Source: Acidobacteria bacterium bin61
Lineage (GTDB): Bacteria > Acidobacteriota > Vicinamibacteria > Marinacidobacterales > Marinacidobacteraceae
Reading direction: 5' to 3'
Assembly (NCBI GenBank): GCA_002238705.1
Contig: MPMW01000010.1
Location: forward strand, 1 to 41,429
Length of the DNA: 41,429 nt
Positions 1-9,757 of the stretch are shown here, one piece after another; within the stretch, counting starts at the first letter, position 1; each line of letters starts with the position of its first letter. The notes under the pieces are model-generated. The model was not told the DNA's origin. It did no database searches and saw nothing but the letters and a program-made list of their open reading frames with translations. The position numbers and the translations under genes are program-made.

Positions 1-196
1 CAATACGGCAAAACAGAGTCCGCGGGAGTGTCTCGAGGCGCTCCGGGTCCTGCGGCTCCGGCGGAAGCTGCCGGCCCTGCGGGCGGCCACCCGCGGCGGG
101 GGGGAGGAAGCGCTTGCCGCCCTCGCGGAGTTGCAGCGGATCAGCGAGGAGATTGACCGGATGCAACGCGACCCGTCCTCACCCGGTCGCTGTTAG
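1..196 (+). CDS. dnaG: DNA primase, C-terminal end (partial)
   Basis: Open from the window edge in the frame starting at base 2 and ending at TAG 194-196, giving about 64 residues. The tail is Leu/Arg/Glu-rich and helical (LRVLRLRRKLPALRA, then EEALAALAELQRISEEIDR), which is the style of the DnaB-helicase-binding C-terminal domain of bacterial primase. The N-terminal zinc and TOPRIM domains lie outside the window. The identification rests mainly on this helical tail plus position directly upstream of rpoD, because dnaG-rpoD is the conserved macromolecular-synthesis operon. Primase makes RNA primers at the replication fork. Family assignment is likely but not proven from 64 residues. Confidence 0.7.
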   Translation, partial: NTAKQSPRECLEALRVLRLRRKLPALRAATRGGGEEALAALAELQRISEEIDRMQRDPSSPGRC

Positions 197-229
197 GCGT
201 TGGACGCCGGGGGCGTGCGGCCTTCCACA

Positions 230-238
230 TGCTAGAGT
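230..238 (+). promoter_or_regulatory. candidate extended -10 promoter for rpoD
   Basis: TGCTAGAGT reads as an extended -10 element (TG-N-TAGAGT). No good -35 lies 17 nt upstream, which is acceptable for extended -10 promoters. It sits 35 nt after the dnaG stop and about 315 nt before the rpoD ATG. Inference from sequence only. Confidence 0.3.
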
Positions 239-444
239 GCCGGGTTGCTGTTTGGCGTCGCCCGGCCGGCGAACGATCGGGTTGAACGCCGGACTGATTC
301 GACCTTGCGCGCACCTGCTGTCCGTTCCCATGGGGAATTGCTTTCCTGGAGAGTTTGCGGAGAGCGTCTGTCCGCGGCCGCCACCAACCGAATGAGTATG
401 CCGGCGGACCCCCGTTCGTCGGCTGACCACCTTGCCCGTGCGGA

Positions 445-465
445 GCCGGGACTTCGAAACCCGGC
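445..465 (+). other. GC hairpin in the rpoD leader
   Basis: GCCGGG (445-450) pairs with CCCGGC (460-465) around a nine-base loop, followed by a pyrimidine-rich run ending in CTCTTT. It could be a weak terminator or attenuator between dnaG and rpoD, or simply a leader stem-loop. There is no clean U-tract. Confidence 0.3.
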
Positions 466-552
466 CCCTGTCCTCTTTCGCGACCGGACCGTGAAGCCGG
501 CAACGGGAAGGGACTGAGCATCGGTTCCGAGAGCTCGCCCGGAGGATCAACC

Positions 553-2301
<1,749 letters not shown>

Positions 2302-2312
2302 TGAGCGGGGCC

Positions 2313-2385
2313 GGGCCCATAGCTCAGTGGTCAGAGCGGCCGGCTCATAACCGGTTGGTCCCAGGTTCAAGTCCTGGTGGGCCCA
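2313..2385 (+). tRNA. tRNA with CAT anticodon, probably tRNA-Ile2 (k2C)
   Basis: A full 73-nt cloverleaf: acceptor GGGCCCA 2313-2319 with TGGGCCC 2378-2384 and discriminator A2385; D stem GCTC/GAGC; anticodon stem 2339-2343 with 2351-2355; loop CTCATAA giving anticodon CAT at 2346-2348; T stem CCAGG/CCTGG 2361-2377. CCA is not encoded (the genome reads CCG). G1-C72 and no run of three G-C pairs in the anticodon stem exclude initiator tRNA. The D-loop AGTGGTCA, the TTGGTC variable region and the T-loop TTCAAGT resemble tRNA-Ile2, whose C34 is modified to lysidine by TilS, more than elongator tRNA-Met. E. coli ileX also lies near rpoD, as I recall. Confidence 0.9.
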
Positions 2386-2454
2386 CCGGCCGGGGTCTTG
2401 CCGGGGTTCAACCCGGAGTTGCGCGCAGCGCACCTCCCACGGGGGATTGAGGCC

Positions 2455-3174
2455 ATGCTTCCCGAGCTTTCGACGCTCCGGGAAGTCCAGGACTTCGATA
2501 TACGGCTGGCGGCCTACGATCGGGATCTCGCGCGGGTGCCGGGCGCCCTCGAGGGCATCGACAACGAGATCGAGGCGGCCAGATCCCACGTTCAGGCAGT
2601 CGAGGAGGAACTCCGCGAGACCACGGCCGAGCGCCGGCGCGCCGAGACCGAACTCGAAGAGGCCGAGGCGAACGCGGACAAATACGGCGACCAGTTGCTC
2701 GGCGCGCGCAGCAACGAGGAATACAAGGGACTCCAGCAGCAGATCACCAACACGAAGACGAGGATCGGAACGGTCGAGGACCGGATCCTCGCCCTGATGG
2801 AAAAGTCCGACGACCTCGAAGGAAAGCTGGCCGACCGCAAGCGCACTTTTGGCGAACGCAGCACCGTGCTGGAAGCGCGAAAGGCCGACATCCGGTCGAA
2901 GGCCCGGGAGCAGGAAGAAAAACGCGATCAGCTTCTGAGCCGTCGGGCAGCGACCTTCGCGCGTCTCTCCGAAGAGATCGCCGGCCGTTACGAGCGAATC
3001 CGCGGGGCTCGGCGGGGGATCGCGGTGGCGCCGGTGCGGGACGAACGCTGCTCGGCGTGCAACGTGCGGCTCCGGCCCCAGCTCCTCGAGGAAATCCACG
3101 CCGATCGCTCGATCCACGCGTGCGAGTCCTGCGCCCGCATCCTGTTCCTCGAAGCGGACGCGCCCGCGGCATGA
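2455..3174 (+). CDS. coiled-coil C4 zinc-ribbon protein (CT398-like family)
   Basis: 239 aa starting at the ATG at 2455; an in-frame upstream start would overlap the tRNA, and GGGGGA at 2441-2446 is a plausible ribosome site. Residues about 5-185 are a long charged coiled coil rich in Glu, Arg and Ala heptads, with the family-typical NEEYKGLQQQI segment. The C-terminus is a zinc ribbon with two CxxC knuckles about 19 residues apart (CSACNVRLRP and CESCARIL). Such proteins are widespread, often annotated as zinc-ribbon domain proteins, and proposed to bind nucleic acid or act in secretion or assembly; the exact function is unknown. The stop overlaps the next start (ATGA at 3171-3174), so it is translationally coupled to the radical SAM gene. 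Confidence 0.85.
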   Translation: MLPELSTLREVQDFDIRLAAYDRDLARVPGALEGIDNEIEAARSHVQAVEEELRETTAERRRAETELEEAEANADKYGDQLLGARSNEEYKGLQQQITNTKTRIGTVEDRILALMEKSDDLEGKLADRKRTFGERSTVLEARKADIRSKAREQEEKRDQLLSRRAATFARLSEEIAGRYERIRGARRGIAVAPVRDERCSACNVRLRPQLLEEIHADRSIHACESCARILFLEADAPAA

Positions 3175-4856
3175 GCCGGCTCCTCAGAGAACGGGCCGAG
3201 ACAAGGCGCGCTCGGGAAACCTGGCTCGAAGGGCCCGACACCGGCTTCCCGGTCCCGCCGGCGCGCGGGGCGGGAGGTCTCCGGGTCGCCGTCGGCTACC
3301 CGAACCGTTACGCGCTCGGCATGTCCAACGTGGGCTTCCAGGCGGTGCACCGTTTCTTCCACCTGCTGCCGGACACGGTAAGCGAGCGGTTCTTCCTTCC
3401 CGACCGGGCCGAAATGGACGAGTACCGAAGGACCGGACTACCCCTGCGGACGCTCGAGAGTGGAAGTCCCGTTCGCGGCTTCGACGTGGCGGCGTTTTCC
3501 ATCACCTTCGAACCCGACGTGGTCCATCTCGTCGAGATGCTCCAGCTCGCCGGAATCCCTCCACTCGCCAAGGACCGCACGGCCCGGGATCCGCTCGTGA
3601 TCGCCGGCGGCCCGGTCACCTTCCTGAACCCCGAACCGCTCGCGCCCTTCGTGGACGCCTTCGGGGTGGGCGAAGCGGAGGCTCTCCTCCCGGCCCTCAC
3701 CGGCGTCCTGCAGGCGGAAACCCGCGAAGGGCGCCTCCAGGGTCTGGCCGAGGAGTCCGGGTTCTACGTGCCGGCTACCCACGAGGTCGAATACGCGCCC
3801 GAGGGACGGGTCCTCCATCGCCGGATCCGCGGTGGACACCAGGTGGTGCGGGCGCGCATGGGAAAGGACGCCCGGTTTCCGCCTCCGGCCACCTACATCC
3901 TCACCCAGGACACCGAGATGTCGGACAAGTTCCTCGTCGAGGTCTCGCGCGGTTGTCCGACACTCTGCCGGTTTTGCTGGGCCGGCTACAACTACCTGCC
4001 GAAGCGGTCCTTCGAGGTCGAGCGCCTGCTGGCGCTGGCGCGCACCGCGCGCCCCCACACCGACCGGATCGGGCTGGTCTCGACGGCGGTAGGCGCCCAT
4101 CGGGAGATCGTGCCGCTGGTTTCGGATCTCCGCGACCAGGGCTTCCGGGTCAGCGTTTCGTCCATCCGCTTCGAGGACGTGCGCGACGAGTTCGCCCGGC
4201 CGCTCGCGGAGAGCGGGGAAAGAACCGTCGCCATCGCTCCCGAGGTGGGAACGGACCGGCTGCGGAAGGCGATCCACAAGCGGGTCACGAATGACGAGAT
4301 CTTCGCCAAGACCCAGACCCTGCTGGAAGCGGGCGTCGAAAACCTGAAGCTCTACCTGATGGTGGGACTACCAGGCGAAACCGATACGGACGTGGAGGCC
4401 ATCGTGCCGCTGGTGCGCCGAATCCGGGACCTCGTCAAGGCGAAACGGCGCGGGGGCCGCACCATCGCGAGCGTCAACCCTTTCATCCCGAAACCGGGCA
4501 CCCCGTTCCAGTGGCGCCCGATGGCGCCGCTGCCGGTACTGAACGCGCGCATCCGCTATCTCCAGCGCGAACTGGGGGCCCTTTCCGGGGTCGAAGCGCA
4601 CTGCAAGTCCCCGCGGATGGAACGGCTCCAGGCGCTGCTGGCGCTGGGCGATCGCCGCCTGGCTCCGGTGATCCTCGCGCTTGCCGAGGGCCGCGGCCTG
4701 AACCGGAGTCTCAAGGACGCCGGACTCTCCCTGGACTCCTACCTCTACCGGCAGCGTGAACTCGACGAGGAACTCCCCTGGAGTTTCATGGACACCGGCA
4801 TGAAGGACAGTCTCCTCAAGGACCAGCTCGCCAAGGCCGACCGCCTGGTGGCGTAG
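3171..4856 (+). CDS. B12-binding-type radical SAM protein (TIGR03960-like)
   Basis: 561 aa from the ATG overlapping the previous stop. The N-terminal 200 residues resemble a cobalamin-binding-like Rossmann domain (RVAVGYPNRYALGMSNVGFQ, then FDVAAFSITFEPDVVHLVEM and LVIAGGPVTFLNPEPLAPFV). The radical SAM cluster motif CX3CX2C is C262, C266 and C269 (RGCPTLCRFCWAGY), binding a 4Fe-4S cluster and S-adenosylmethionine. Later motifs are IAPEVGTDRLRKAIHK and LKLYLMVGLPGETD. Related proteins usually continue into further Cys motifs and a DUF2344 domain; here the protein ends after the LPWSFMDTGMKDSLL segment, so it is the short form. Substrate unknown. The stop is followed by an intergenic repeat. 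Confidence 0.85.
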   Translation: MSRLLRERAETRRARETWLEGPDTGFPVPPARGAGGLRVAVGYPNRYALGMSNVGFQAVHRFFHLLPDTVSERFFLPDRAEMDEYRRTGLPLRTLESGSPVRGFDVAAFSITFEPDVVHLVEMLQLAGIPPLAKDRTARDPLVIAGGPVTFLNPEPLAPFVDAFGVGEAEALLPALTGVLQAETREGRLQGLAEESGFYVPATHEVEYAPEGRVLHRRIRGGHQVVRARMGKDARFPPPATYILTQDTEMSDKFLVEVSRGCPTLCRFCWAGYNYLPKRSFEVERLLALARTARPHTDRIGLVSTAVGAHREIVPLVSDLRDQGFRVSVSSIRFEDVRDEFARPLAESGERTVAIAPEVGTDRLRKAIHKRVTNDEIFAKTQTLLEAGVENLKLYLMVGLPGETDTDVEAIVPLVRRIRDLVKAKRRGGRTIASVNPFIPKPGTPFQWRPMAPLPVLNARIRYLQRELGALSGVEAHCKSPRMERLQALLALGDRRLAPVILALAEGRGLNRSLKDAGLSLDSYLYRQRELDEELPWSFMDTGMKDSLLKDQLAKADRLVA

Positions 4857-4857
4857 G

Positions 4858-4907
4858 GGCTCGGAGCGCCGGCTTCCAGCCGGCATCGCGGCCCGAGAGG
4901 GCCGCGA
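4858..4907 (-). repeat. two-hairpin intergenic repeat, copy 1
   Basis: Hairpin A: GCCGGC 4868-4873, loop TTCCA, GCCGGC 4879-4884. Hairpin B: TCGCGGCC 4886-4893, loop CGAGAG, GGCCGCGA 4900-4907. Preceded by GGCTCGGAGC. The same two-hairpin layout, with an identical CGAGAG loop and a different but still perfectly paired stem B, occurs at 27494-27542. It may act as the terminator of the radical SAM transcript or be a REP-like element. Confidence 0.65.
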
Positions 4908-5032
4908 AACGAGTCAACCCCACCCACCCCCACAGCCGTAACCAACTTGCAGCGCCGGGCAGTCCTCACGGCTGGCGTTTGCAAGACCAAGGGGGCGAAG
5001 ACTCGCGACGCCAACCGGAACGGGCTCCTGTT

Positions 5033-5049
5033 GATAGTTATCCTCTATC
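5033..5049 (+). promoter_or_regulatory. OxyR-type operator in front of oxyR
   Basis: GATAG-N7-CTATC, a 17-bp palindrome ending 5 nt before the oxyR start codon. The inner ATAG (5034-5037) N7 CTAT (5045-5048) is the OxyR half-operator layout. The same GATAG-N7-CTATC layout recurs upstream of katG. The position over the start region suggests autorepression. No obvious Shine-Dalgarno is visible here. Confidence 0.65.
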
Positions 5050-5054
5050 ACGCG

Positions 5055-5960
5055 ATGAAGTCCTACAGTTTCACCCTTCGGCAACTCCAGTACGCGGTCG
5101 CAGTGGCCGATGCCTCCGGTTTCCACCGGGCGGCGGAGCAGTGCCACGTATCCCAACCGTCGCTGAGTGCGCAGGTGCGTGCGTTGGAAGAAGCGCTCGG
5201 GGTACAACTGTTCGAGCGTGATCGCCGGGGCATGATGATCACCACGGCGGGATCGGAACTCATTGAACGCATGCGGCGCGTTCTCGCTGACGTGGATGAT
5301 GTCCGGAGCGCCACGAGCCAGTTCCTGGATCCCCGTGCGGGCACGCTGCGCATCGGCGCGATTCCGACCATCGGGCCCTACCTGCTCCCCACCGCCACCC
5401 GGGCGCTGCGAAAGGAGCATCCGCGTCTCACGCTGACGTGGCTGGAGGAGAAGACGGACGCACTGATTCGCGGGATCCGTCAGGGCAAACTCGACGGCGG
5501 GTTCCTCGCTCTGGAGGCAGGCATCGCCGACCTCGACTACGAAACGATCGAAGACGATCCGTTCGTGCTGGCGACGCCAGCCGGCCACCCTTTGGGCCGC
5601 GGGTCCGCGCCCATCCCGTTCAACCGCCTGCAGGGGGAGCGCATTCTGCTGCTCGATGAGGGGCACTGCTTTCGCGATCAGGTCATCGAGTTCTGCAGCC
5701 GGCGCGGCGTCGAGCAACTCAGCGTTCGAGCCACGAGCCTGCCGACCCTGGTGCAGATGGTGTCCGCCAACATGGGGATCACCTTGCTGCCGCGGATGGC
5801 GATGCCCGCCGAGATTCCCCGATCAGACCTCAGGACACGCCCGATTACGGAGCCGGTGCCGCATCGCACGGTCGTACTCGCCTGGCGGCGACGCTCGGCG
5901 CTCGCCGCGGTGATGCGAGAGATCGCCGGCGCAGTGCGGCGCGCGGTGCGCGCGGGGTAA
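5055..5960 (+). CDS. oxyR: peroxide sensor OxyR (LysR family)
   Basis: 301-aa LysR-type regulator. The winged HTH spans residues 5-65 (TLRQLQYAVAVADASGFHRA, then SQPSLSAQVRALEEALGVQL), followed by a linker helix and a two-lobe effector domain. The diagnostic OxyR pair is present: C205 and C214 in DEGHCFRDQVIEFC, nine residues apart like Cys199 and Cys208 of E. coli OxyR, which form a disulfide on reaction with H2O2. This separates it from generic LysR proteins. The ATG at 5055 fits the family N-terminus; an operator-like palindrome sits just upstream, so autoregulation is likely. It faces katG tail to tail, and katG carries a four-element OxyR-type site, so the pair is a self-contained peroxide-response module. 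Confidence 0.93.
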   Translation: MKSYSFTLRQLQYAVAVADASGFHRAAEQCHVSQPSLSAQVRALEEALGVQLFERDRRGMMITTAGSELIERMRRVLADVDDVRSATSQFLDPRAGTLRIGAIPTIGPYLLPTATRALRKEHPRLTLTWLEEKTDALIRGIRQGKLDGGFLALEAGIADLDYETIEDDPFVLATPAGHPLGRGSAPIPFNRLQGERILLLDEGHCFRDQVIEFCSRRGVEQLSVRATSLPTLVQMVSANMGITLLPRMAMPAEIPRSDLRTRPITEPVPHRTVVLAWRRRSALAAVMREIAGAVRRAVRAG

Positions 5961-5968
5961 AGGAACGA

Positions 5969-5996
5969 ACGGCGGCGCAGAAGGCCCCGCCGCCGT
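5969..5996. terminator. bidirectional terminator hairpin between oxyR and katG
   Basis: Perfect 9-bp inverted repeat, ACGGCGGCG (5969-5977) with CGCCGCCGT (5988-5996), ten-base loop, in the 52-nt gap between the convergent oxyR and katG stops. There is no strong U-tract on either side, so termination is inferred from position and stem strength. Confidence 0.55.
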
Positions 5997-6012
5997 CCCC
6001 TTCCGGTCCTGC

Positions 6013-8316
6013 CTACCGATCGAGGTCGAAGCGGTCCAGGGTCATCACCTTCGCCCACGCCGCCACGAAGTCGTGGACGAACTGCTCGCCCGCATCGTCC
6101 GCCGCGTAGAACTCGGCAACGGCCCGCAGCTCGGAGTTCGAGCCGAAGATCAGGTCCACCCCGGTGGCGGTCCACCTGAGATCGCCGCTCGCGCGGTCAC
6201 GACCCTCGTACACCCCCGGCGTGTCGGACTCGGACCACCTGGTGGACATGTCGATCAGGTTCACGAAGAAGTCGTTGCTCAGCGCGCCGGGCCGTTCCGT
6301 GAACACGCCGTGGGACGCGCCGCCGGCGTTGGCGTCGAGGGCCCGCATTCCCCCGACCAGCACCGACATCTCGGGAATGGTCAGGGTCAGGAGCGACGCC
6401 TTTTCCACCAGCATCTCGGCCGGGGTCCGCACGTTGCCGCTCGCGAAGTAGTTCCGGAAGCCGTCCGCCCGGGGCTCGAGGAGGTTGAACGCGTGAATGT
6501 CGGTCTGCGCCTCGGAGGCGTCGGTGCGGCCCGGCTCGAAGGGAACCCGCGCCCGCACGCCGCCGCGCTCGGCGGCGAGTTCGATGCCGGCGGCGCCGCC
6601 CAGTACGACCAGGTCGGCGAGAGAAACCCGCTTGTCACCCGACTGGGCTCCGTTGAAGTCGCGCTGGACCCCTTCGAGGGCCGCCAACACGCGGGCCAGC
6701 TCCTGCGGATCGTTGGCGCCCCAGTCCTTCTGGGGGGCCAGCCGGACCCGGGCGCCATTGGCGCCGCCCCGCATGTCCGTGGCGCGGAAGGTGGAGGCCG
6801 AGGCCCAGGCGACGCGCACGAGTTCCGCGCTCGAAAGACCGGCGCCAAGGATGTCCGCCTTCAGGATTTGGGCGTCCTGCGCGTCGATCAGGGTGTGGTC
6901 CACCGCGGGAACCGGGTCCTGCCAGGTGAAGACCTGGTCCGGCGCGAGGTCGCCGCGGTACCGGGAGACAGGTCCCAGGTCGCGGTGGGTGAGCTTGAAC
7001 CAGGCGCGGGCGAAAGCGTCCTCGAACTCGTCGGGGTTTTCGAGCCAGCGCGACGTCAGCTCGCGATAGATCGGGTCCACCTTCAGCGCGAGGTCGGTGG
7101 TCAGCATGATCGGGGCGTGGCGGAGGGACGCGTCGTGAGCGTCCGGCACCAGGTTCGCGCCAGCGCCGCCTTCGGGAATCCACTGGATGGCGCCGCCGGG
7201 ACTCGTCGTCTGGACCCACTCGAACCGGTACAGGTTCTCGAGGAAACTGTTCGTCCAGCGGGCGGGACTGCTGGTCCAGGCGCCTTCGAGACCGCTCGTG
7301 ATCGTGTCCTTGCCGCGACCCTCGCCGTAGGTGTTCTCCCACCCGAAACCCTGCGCCTCGAGGGCGCCGCCCTCCGGCTCGACCCCCACGTTCCCGGCCG
7401 CCGGCGCGGCGCCGTGGGCCTTGCCGAAGGTGTGTCCGCCCGCGATGAGGGCAGCCGTCTCCTCGTCGTCCATCGCCATCCGGCCGAAGGCTTCCCGGAT
7501 GGCGTCGGCGGCCGCCCGCGGGGCGGGGGCCCCCGCCCCCCCCCCGCCCACCGCCTCCCGGCAGAGGCCTCCCGGGAGGGCGCCGGCGCCCCCCCGCGGG
7601 TCCGGGTTCCCGCCCGGCCCCTGGGGATTCACGTAGATCAGGCCCATCTGGGTGGCGCCGAGAGGAGGCTTCAGATCCCCGTTGCCGTCGCGGCGGTCCG
7701 CGCCGAGCCACTCGCCCTCCGGACCCCAGTTCACCTCGAGGGCCGCCCAGTCGTCCTCGCGGCCCCCGGCGAAACCGAGCGTCTCGAAGCCCATGGATTC
7801 CATGGCGACGGTGCCGGCGAGGACGATCAGGTCCGCCCACGAGATCGCCCGGCCGTACTTCGCCTTGATCGGCCAGAGCAGCCGGTGCGCCTTGTCGAGG
7901 TTGGCGTTGTCGGGCCAACTGTTCAGGGGCGCGAACCGCTGCTGGCCGCCGTCGGCGCCGCCCCTGCCGTCCACCTCCCGGTACGTTCCGGCGCTGTGCC
8001 AGGACATCCGGATGAAGAAGGGTCCGTAGTGGCCGAAGTCGGCGGGCCACCAGCTCTGGGAAGTGGTCAGCAACGCGGCCAACTCGGCCTTGAGGGCGGC
8101 GAGGTCGAGGCTGTCGAACGCCTCGCCGTAGTCGAAGTCGTCGCCCAGCGGACTGGAACCCGGAGAGTTGAGCCGCAGCGGATCGAGGTCCAGCCGATTG
8201 GGCCACCAGTCCTCGTTGGTCGGCGCGCCCTCTTGGGCAAGGGCGGTGTGGTTCGGCGCGACTGGGCCGATTCCAACGGCCAACAGCACGGCTACGGCTA
8301 ACGTTCGCTTCAGCAT
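6013..8316 (-). CDS. katG: catalase-peroxidase KatG, Sec-exported
   Basis: Bifunctional haem enzyme removing H2O2. The start at 8316 (ATG, with GGGAGA 8 nt upstream) gives 767 aa beginning with a signal peptide ([20 protein letters not shown]...ALAQEG), so it should act in the periplasm. Distal site [11 protein letters not shown] supplies the Arg, Trp and His; [11 protein letters not shown] supplies the Tyr of the Met-Tyr-Trp crosslink; the proximal His is in [21 protein letters not shown] and the whole second, inactive domain are present. A longer reading frame opens at 8475 but would run through the operator. A 26-residue Gly/Ala insertion interrupts the conserved [19 protein letters not shown] segment; deleting 78 nt restores it exactly, so the insertion is probably an assembly scar. 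Normal family length is about 730-740 aa. Confidence 0.95.
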   Translation of the reverse strand: MLKRTLAVAVLLAVGIGPVAPNHTALAQEGAPTNEDWWPNRLDLDPLRLNSPGSSPLGDDFDYGEAFDSLDLAALKAELAALLTTSQSWWPADFGHYGPFFIRMSWHSAGTYREVDGRGGADGGQQRFAPLNSWPDNANLDKAHRLLWPIKAKYGRAISWADLIVLAGTVAMESMGFETLGFAGGREDDWAALEVNWGPEGEWLGADRRDGNGDLKPPLGATQMGLIYVNPQGPGGNPDPRGGAGALPGGLCREAVGGGGAGAPAPRAAADAIREAFGRMAMDDEETAALIAGGHTFGKAHGAAPAAGNVGVEPEGGALEAQGFGWENTYGEGRGKDTITSGLEGAWTSSPARWTNSFLENLYRFEWVQTTSPGGAIQWIPEGGAGANLVPDAHDASLRHAPIMLTTDLALKVDPIYRELTSRWLENPDEFEDAFARAWFKLTHRDLGPVSRYRGDLAPDQVFTWQDPVPAVDHTLIDAQDAQILKADILGAGLSSAELVRVAWASASTFRATDMRGGANGARVRLAPQKDWGANDPQELARVLAALEGVQRDFNGAQSGDKRVSLADLVVLGGAAGIELAAERGGVRARVPFEPGRTDASEAQTDIHAFNLLEPRADGFRNYFASGNVRTPAEMLVEKASLLTLTIPEMSVLVGGMRALDANAGGASHGVFTERPGALSNDFFVNLIDMSTRWSESDTPGVYEGRDRASGDLRWTATGVDLIFGSNSELRAVAEFYAADDAGEQFVHDFVAAWAKVMTLDRFDLDR
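7480..7602. repeat. GC-core duplication scar in katG (78 nt, in frame)
   Basis: The left copy starts with CCGG at 7480 and the right copy with CCGG at 7558, a 78-nt offset also seen at CCGCGGG (7516 and 7594). Between them lie runs of C and G. The left copy decays rightward and the right copy decays leftward. Removing 78 nt gives uninterrupted canonical KatG. Confidence 0.85.
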
Positions 8317-8435
8317 TTGGTCTGTCTCCCGATGCGTGGGACATCCGGCGCGCGAGGCCACTCCTGGCTTCCCGGGCCTGAGTTCGAGTCTGGTTCGAGC
8401 GCCACCAGTCTGAAGCCGGACGGCTGATTCGTCCA

Positions 8436-8472
8436 AGACATTGTGTCTATCGCTGTGATAGACACACTCTAT
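8436..8472 (-). promoter_or_regulatory. four-element OxyR operator upstream of katG
   Basis: Read on the katG strand the site is ATAG-N7-CTAT-N7-ATAG-N7-GTCT, matching the four evenly spaced contacts of an OxyR tetramer; the first three elements are perfect and the fourth is degenerate (two of four bases). The elements lie on the plus strand at 8469-8472, 8458-8461, 8447-8450 and 8436-8439. It is about 120-155 nt upstream of the katG start codon, a normal distance for an activator site with a leader. It also contains a perfect 9-bp inverted repeat, GTGTCTATC/GATAGACAC. Confidence 0.75.
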
Positions 8473-8536
8473 CAAGGTACGAATGCTGCTGGGGAGTCTT
8501 GCCCTTTCCTGCGAACCGCAGGACGAGCGAGACTCG

Positions 8537-9337
8537 CTACCGCCCGGATGCCGCTACGACCGACCAATTCCGCCCCACCCCGGGTCCCTCTCGCCGGTAG
8601 GAGTGGAACATCGGCTCGCAACGCGTGCAGAGCGAAGCGTCCTCGATCGCGTCCGGCTCCAGCCCCGCTTCGAGGAGCTGCAGCCGGTTCGCGAGCGGGA
8701 GGTCGAGGTGCGGGCGTTCCGGCCCGCTCGGCCGGACCTGAAACCGGTCCACGTCGTGCCCGTGCTCGCTGAATGCGGAGACCACCTCAGGCCCGACCTC
8801 GAAACAACAGGCGCGGATCGCGGGTCCGATCACGGCCTTGAGTCGGGAAGTGGGAGCACCGGCCTCGGCGGCCAGCCTGCGGGCGGCCGCCTCGACCACC
8901 CGCACCAGAGTCCCGCGCCATCCCGCGTGCGCGCCGGCAACGGCTCCCGAGACGGGGTCCGCGAGCAGTACCGGGACGCAGTCGGCAGCCTTGATCGCGA
9001 CGGCGGTCCCCGAGATCCGCGTCACCAGAGCGTCGCCGGTCGGCGGATCACCGGGTCGCTGAGATTCGTTCACCAGGCGCACGTCGTTGCCGTGCACCTG
9101 CCGCAGTGAGTACACGGCGCGGACACCGGTGGTGCGCTCGAGCAGGTCCAGATCGGTTTCCGCCTGGTCGCGGATTCCGAACCGAGAAGGGTTTGCTTGA
9201 CGGTTCCGCACGCGGCAGGTGAAGCCGTGGCAGGCCGGGAACTCAAGGGAGACGAGTGCTTCCAGTGGTTCGCCGGGTCCGAGCCGCTCCCAGCGAAAGC
9301 CGTCAGGAGGGTCGGGGAAGGACGGCGAAGAAGTCAC
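8537..9337 (-). CDS. pgeF: PgeF/YfiH-type purine nucleoside phosphorylase (laccase-domain protein)
   Basis: 266 aa, GTG start at 9337. Family motifs are clear: RQVHGNDV with a metal-ligand His, [13 protein letters not shown] with the catalytic Cys, [10 protein letters not shown] with the second His, [13 protein letters not shown], and the C-terminal [15 protein letters not shown] followed by GRNWSVV. These proteins were first called polyphenol oxidases; the established activities are purine nucleoside phosphorolysis and, in E. coli, proof-editing of peptidoglycan precursors carrying Ser instead of L-Ala. That second role fits its position at the end of the dcw cluster, downstream of ftsZ on the same strand. 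No clear Shine-Dalgarno is seen before the GTG. Confidence 0.9.
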   Translation of the reverse strand: MTSSPSFPDPPDGFRWERLGPGEPLEALVSLEFPACHGFTCRVRNRQANPSRFGIRDQAETDLDLLERTTGVRAVYSLRQVHGNDVRLVNESQRPGDPPTGDALVTRISGTAVAIKAADCVPVLLADPVSGAVAGAHAGWRGTLVRVVEAAARRLAAEAGAPTSRLKAVIGPAIRACCFEVGPEVVSAFSEHGHDVDRFQVRPSGPERPHLDLPLANRLQLLEAGLEPDAIEDASLCTRCEPMFHSYRREGPGVGRNWSVVAASGR

Positions 9338-9757
9338 GCGAAGAGGAGCGGCTCAAGTGTCGCCTGCATCCTGTGAAGGTGGACAGCGATTCTCCCTTTC
9401 GCTGTGCTGCGCGCAGCGGTGCCGGTCAGAGGTCGGAGTTCCCGTACCGGTGGCGTCGTGAACTCGGGCGGAGTGGCGTGGTTTCGACCGCCTCTCGGCA
9501 GTCGATGCCGACTGGTTCCGGAGCAAAGCGATCGGTCTGCGGAGACCCCTTGAGCATGAGTAATGGAAGACGGCGCCAGCCGGCATCCATTCCTCGTAGC
9601 TCGGGAACCCGGCGTTCCAAGCCATGGCGCCGTAAAGGAGAGTGGGGTCCCAGGCGCGTGGACCGCGGGGCGAGTGGCGTGGTGCAGTTCCGCTCCGCTG
9701 CGCGCAGCGGTGCCGCCGTGAACACCGCCGGTCCCTCTCCTGTCTCGCTTTGACCCC
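9338..9757. repeat. ftsZ-pgeF spacer made of degenerate repeats
   Basis: A 420-nt gap with no credible gene. It holds several decayed relatives of the two-hairpin repeat: 9397-9425 and 9687-9715 share CTGCGCGCAGCGGTGCCG; 9471-9482 and 9673-9682 share GAGTGGCGTGG; 9610-9626 carries CGGCGTTCCAAGCC, which also occurs on the minus strand of the copy near 27500. In these copies the CGAGAG loop of hairpin B has collapsed, leaving a direct palindrome. The spacer interrupts an otherwise very tight operon, so pgeF may be transcribed separately. Confidence 0.6.

Larger units (their letters stand above)
197..552 (+). other. dnaG-rpoD intergenic leader
   Basis: A 356-nt stretch without a convincing gene; the short reading frames in it lack family resemblance and overlap each other on both strands. 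It holds one candidate extended -10 promoter (230-238) and one GC hairpin (445-465), listed separately, and ends in the strong Shine-Dalgarno GGAGG at 541-545, seven nt before the rpoD ATG. The length suggests that rpoD has its own promoter in addition to read-through from dnaG. Confidence 0.6.

Noticed and set aside
445..465. T-arm of a tRNA, because of the TTCGAAA loop
   Set aside because: No acceptor, D or anticodon stems can be built around it.
2313..2385. Initiator tRNA-fMet
   Set aside because: Has a G1-C72 pair and no three consecutive G-C pairs at the base of the anticodon stem.
6073..8301. 742-codon plus-strand frame antisense to katG
   Set aside because: Mirror of the KatG codon pattern, no family resemblance.
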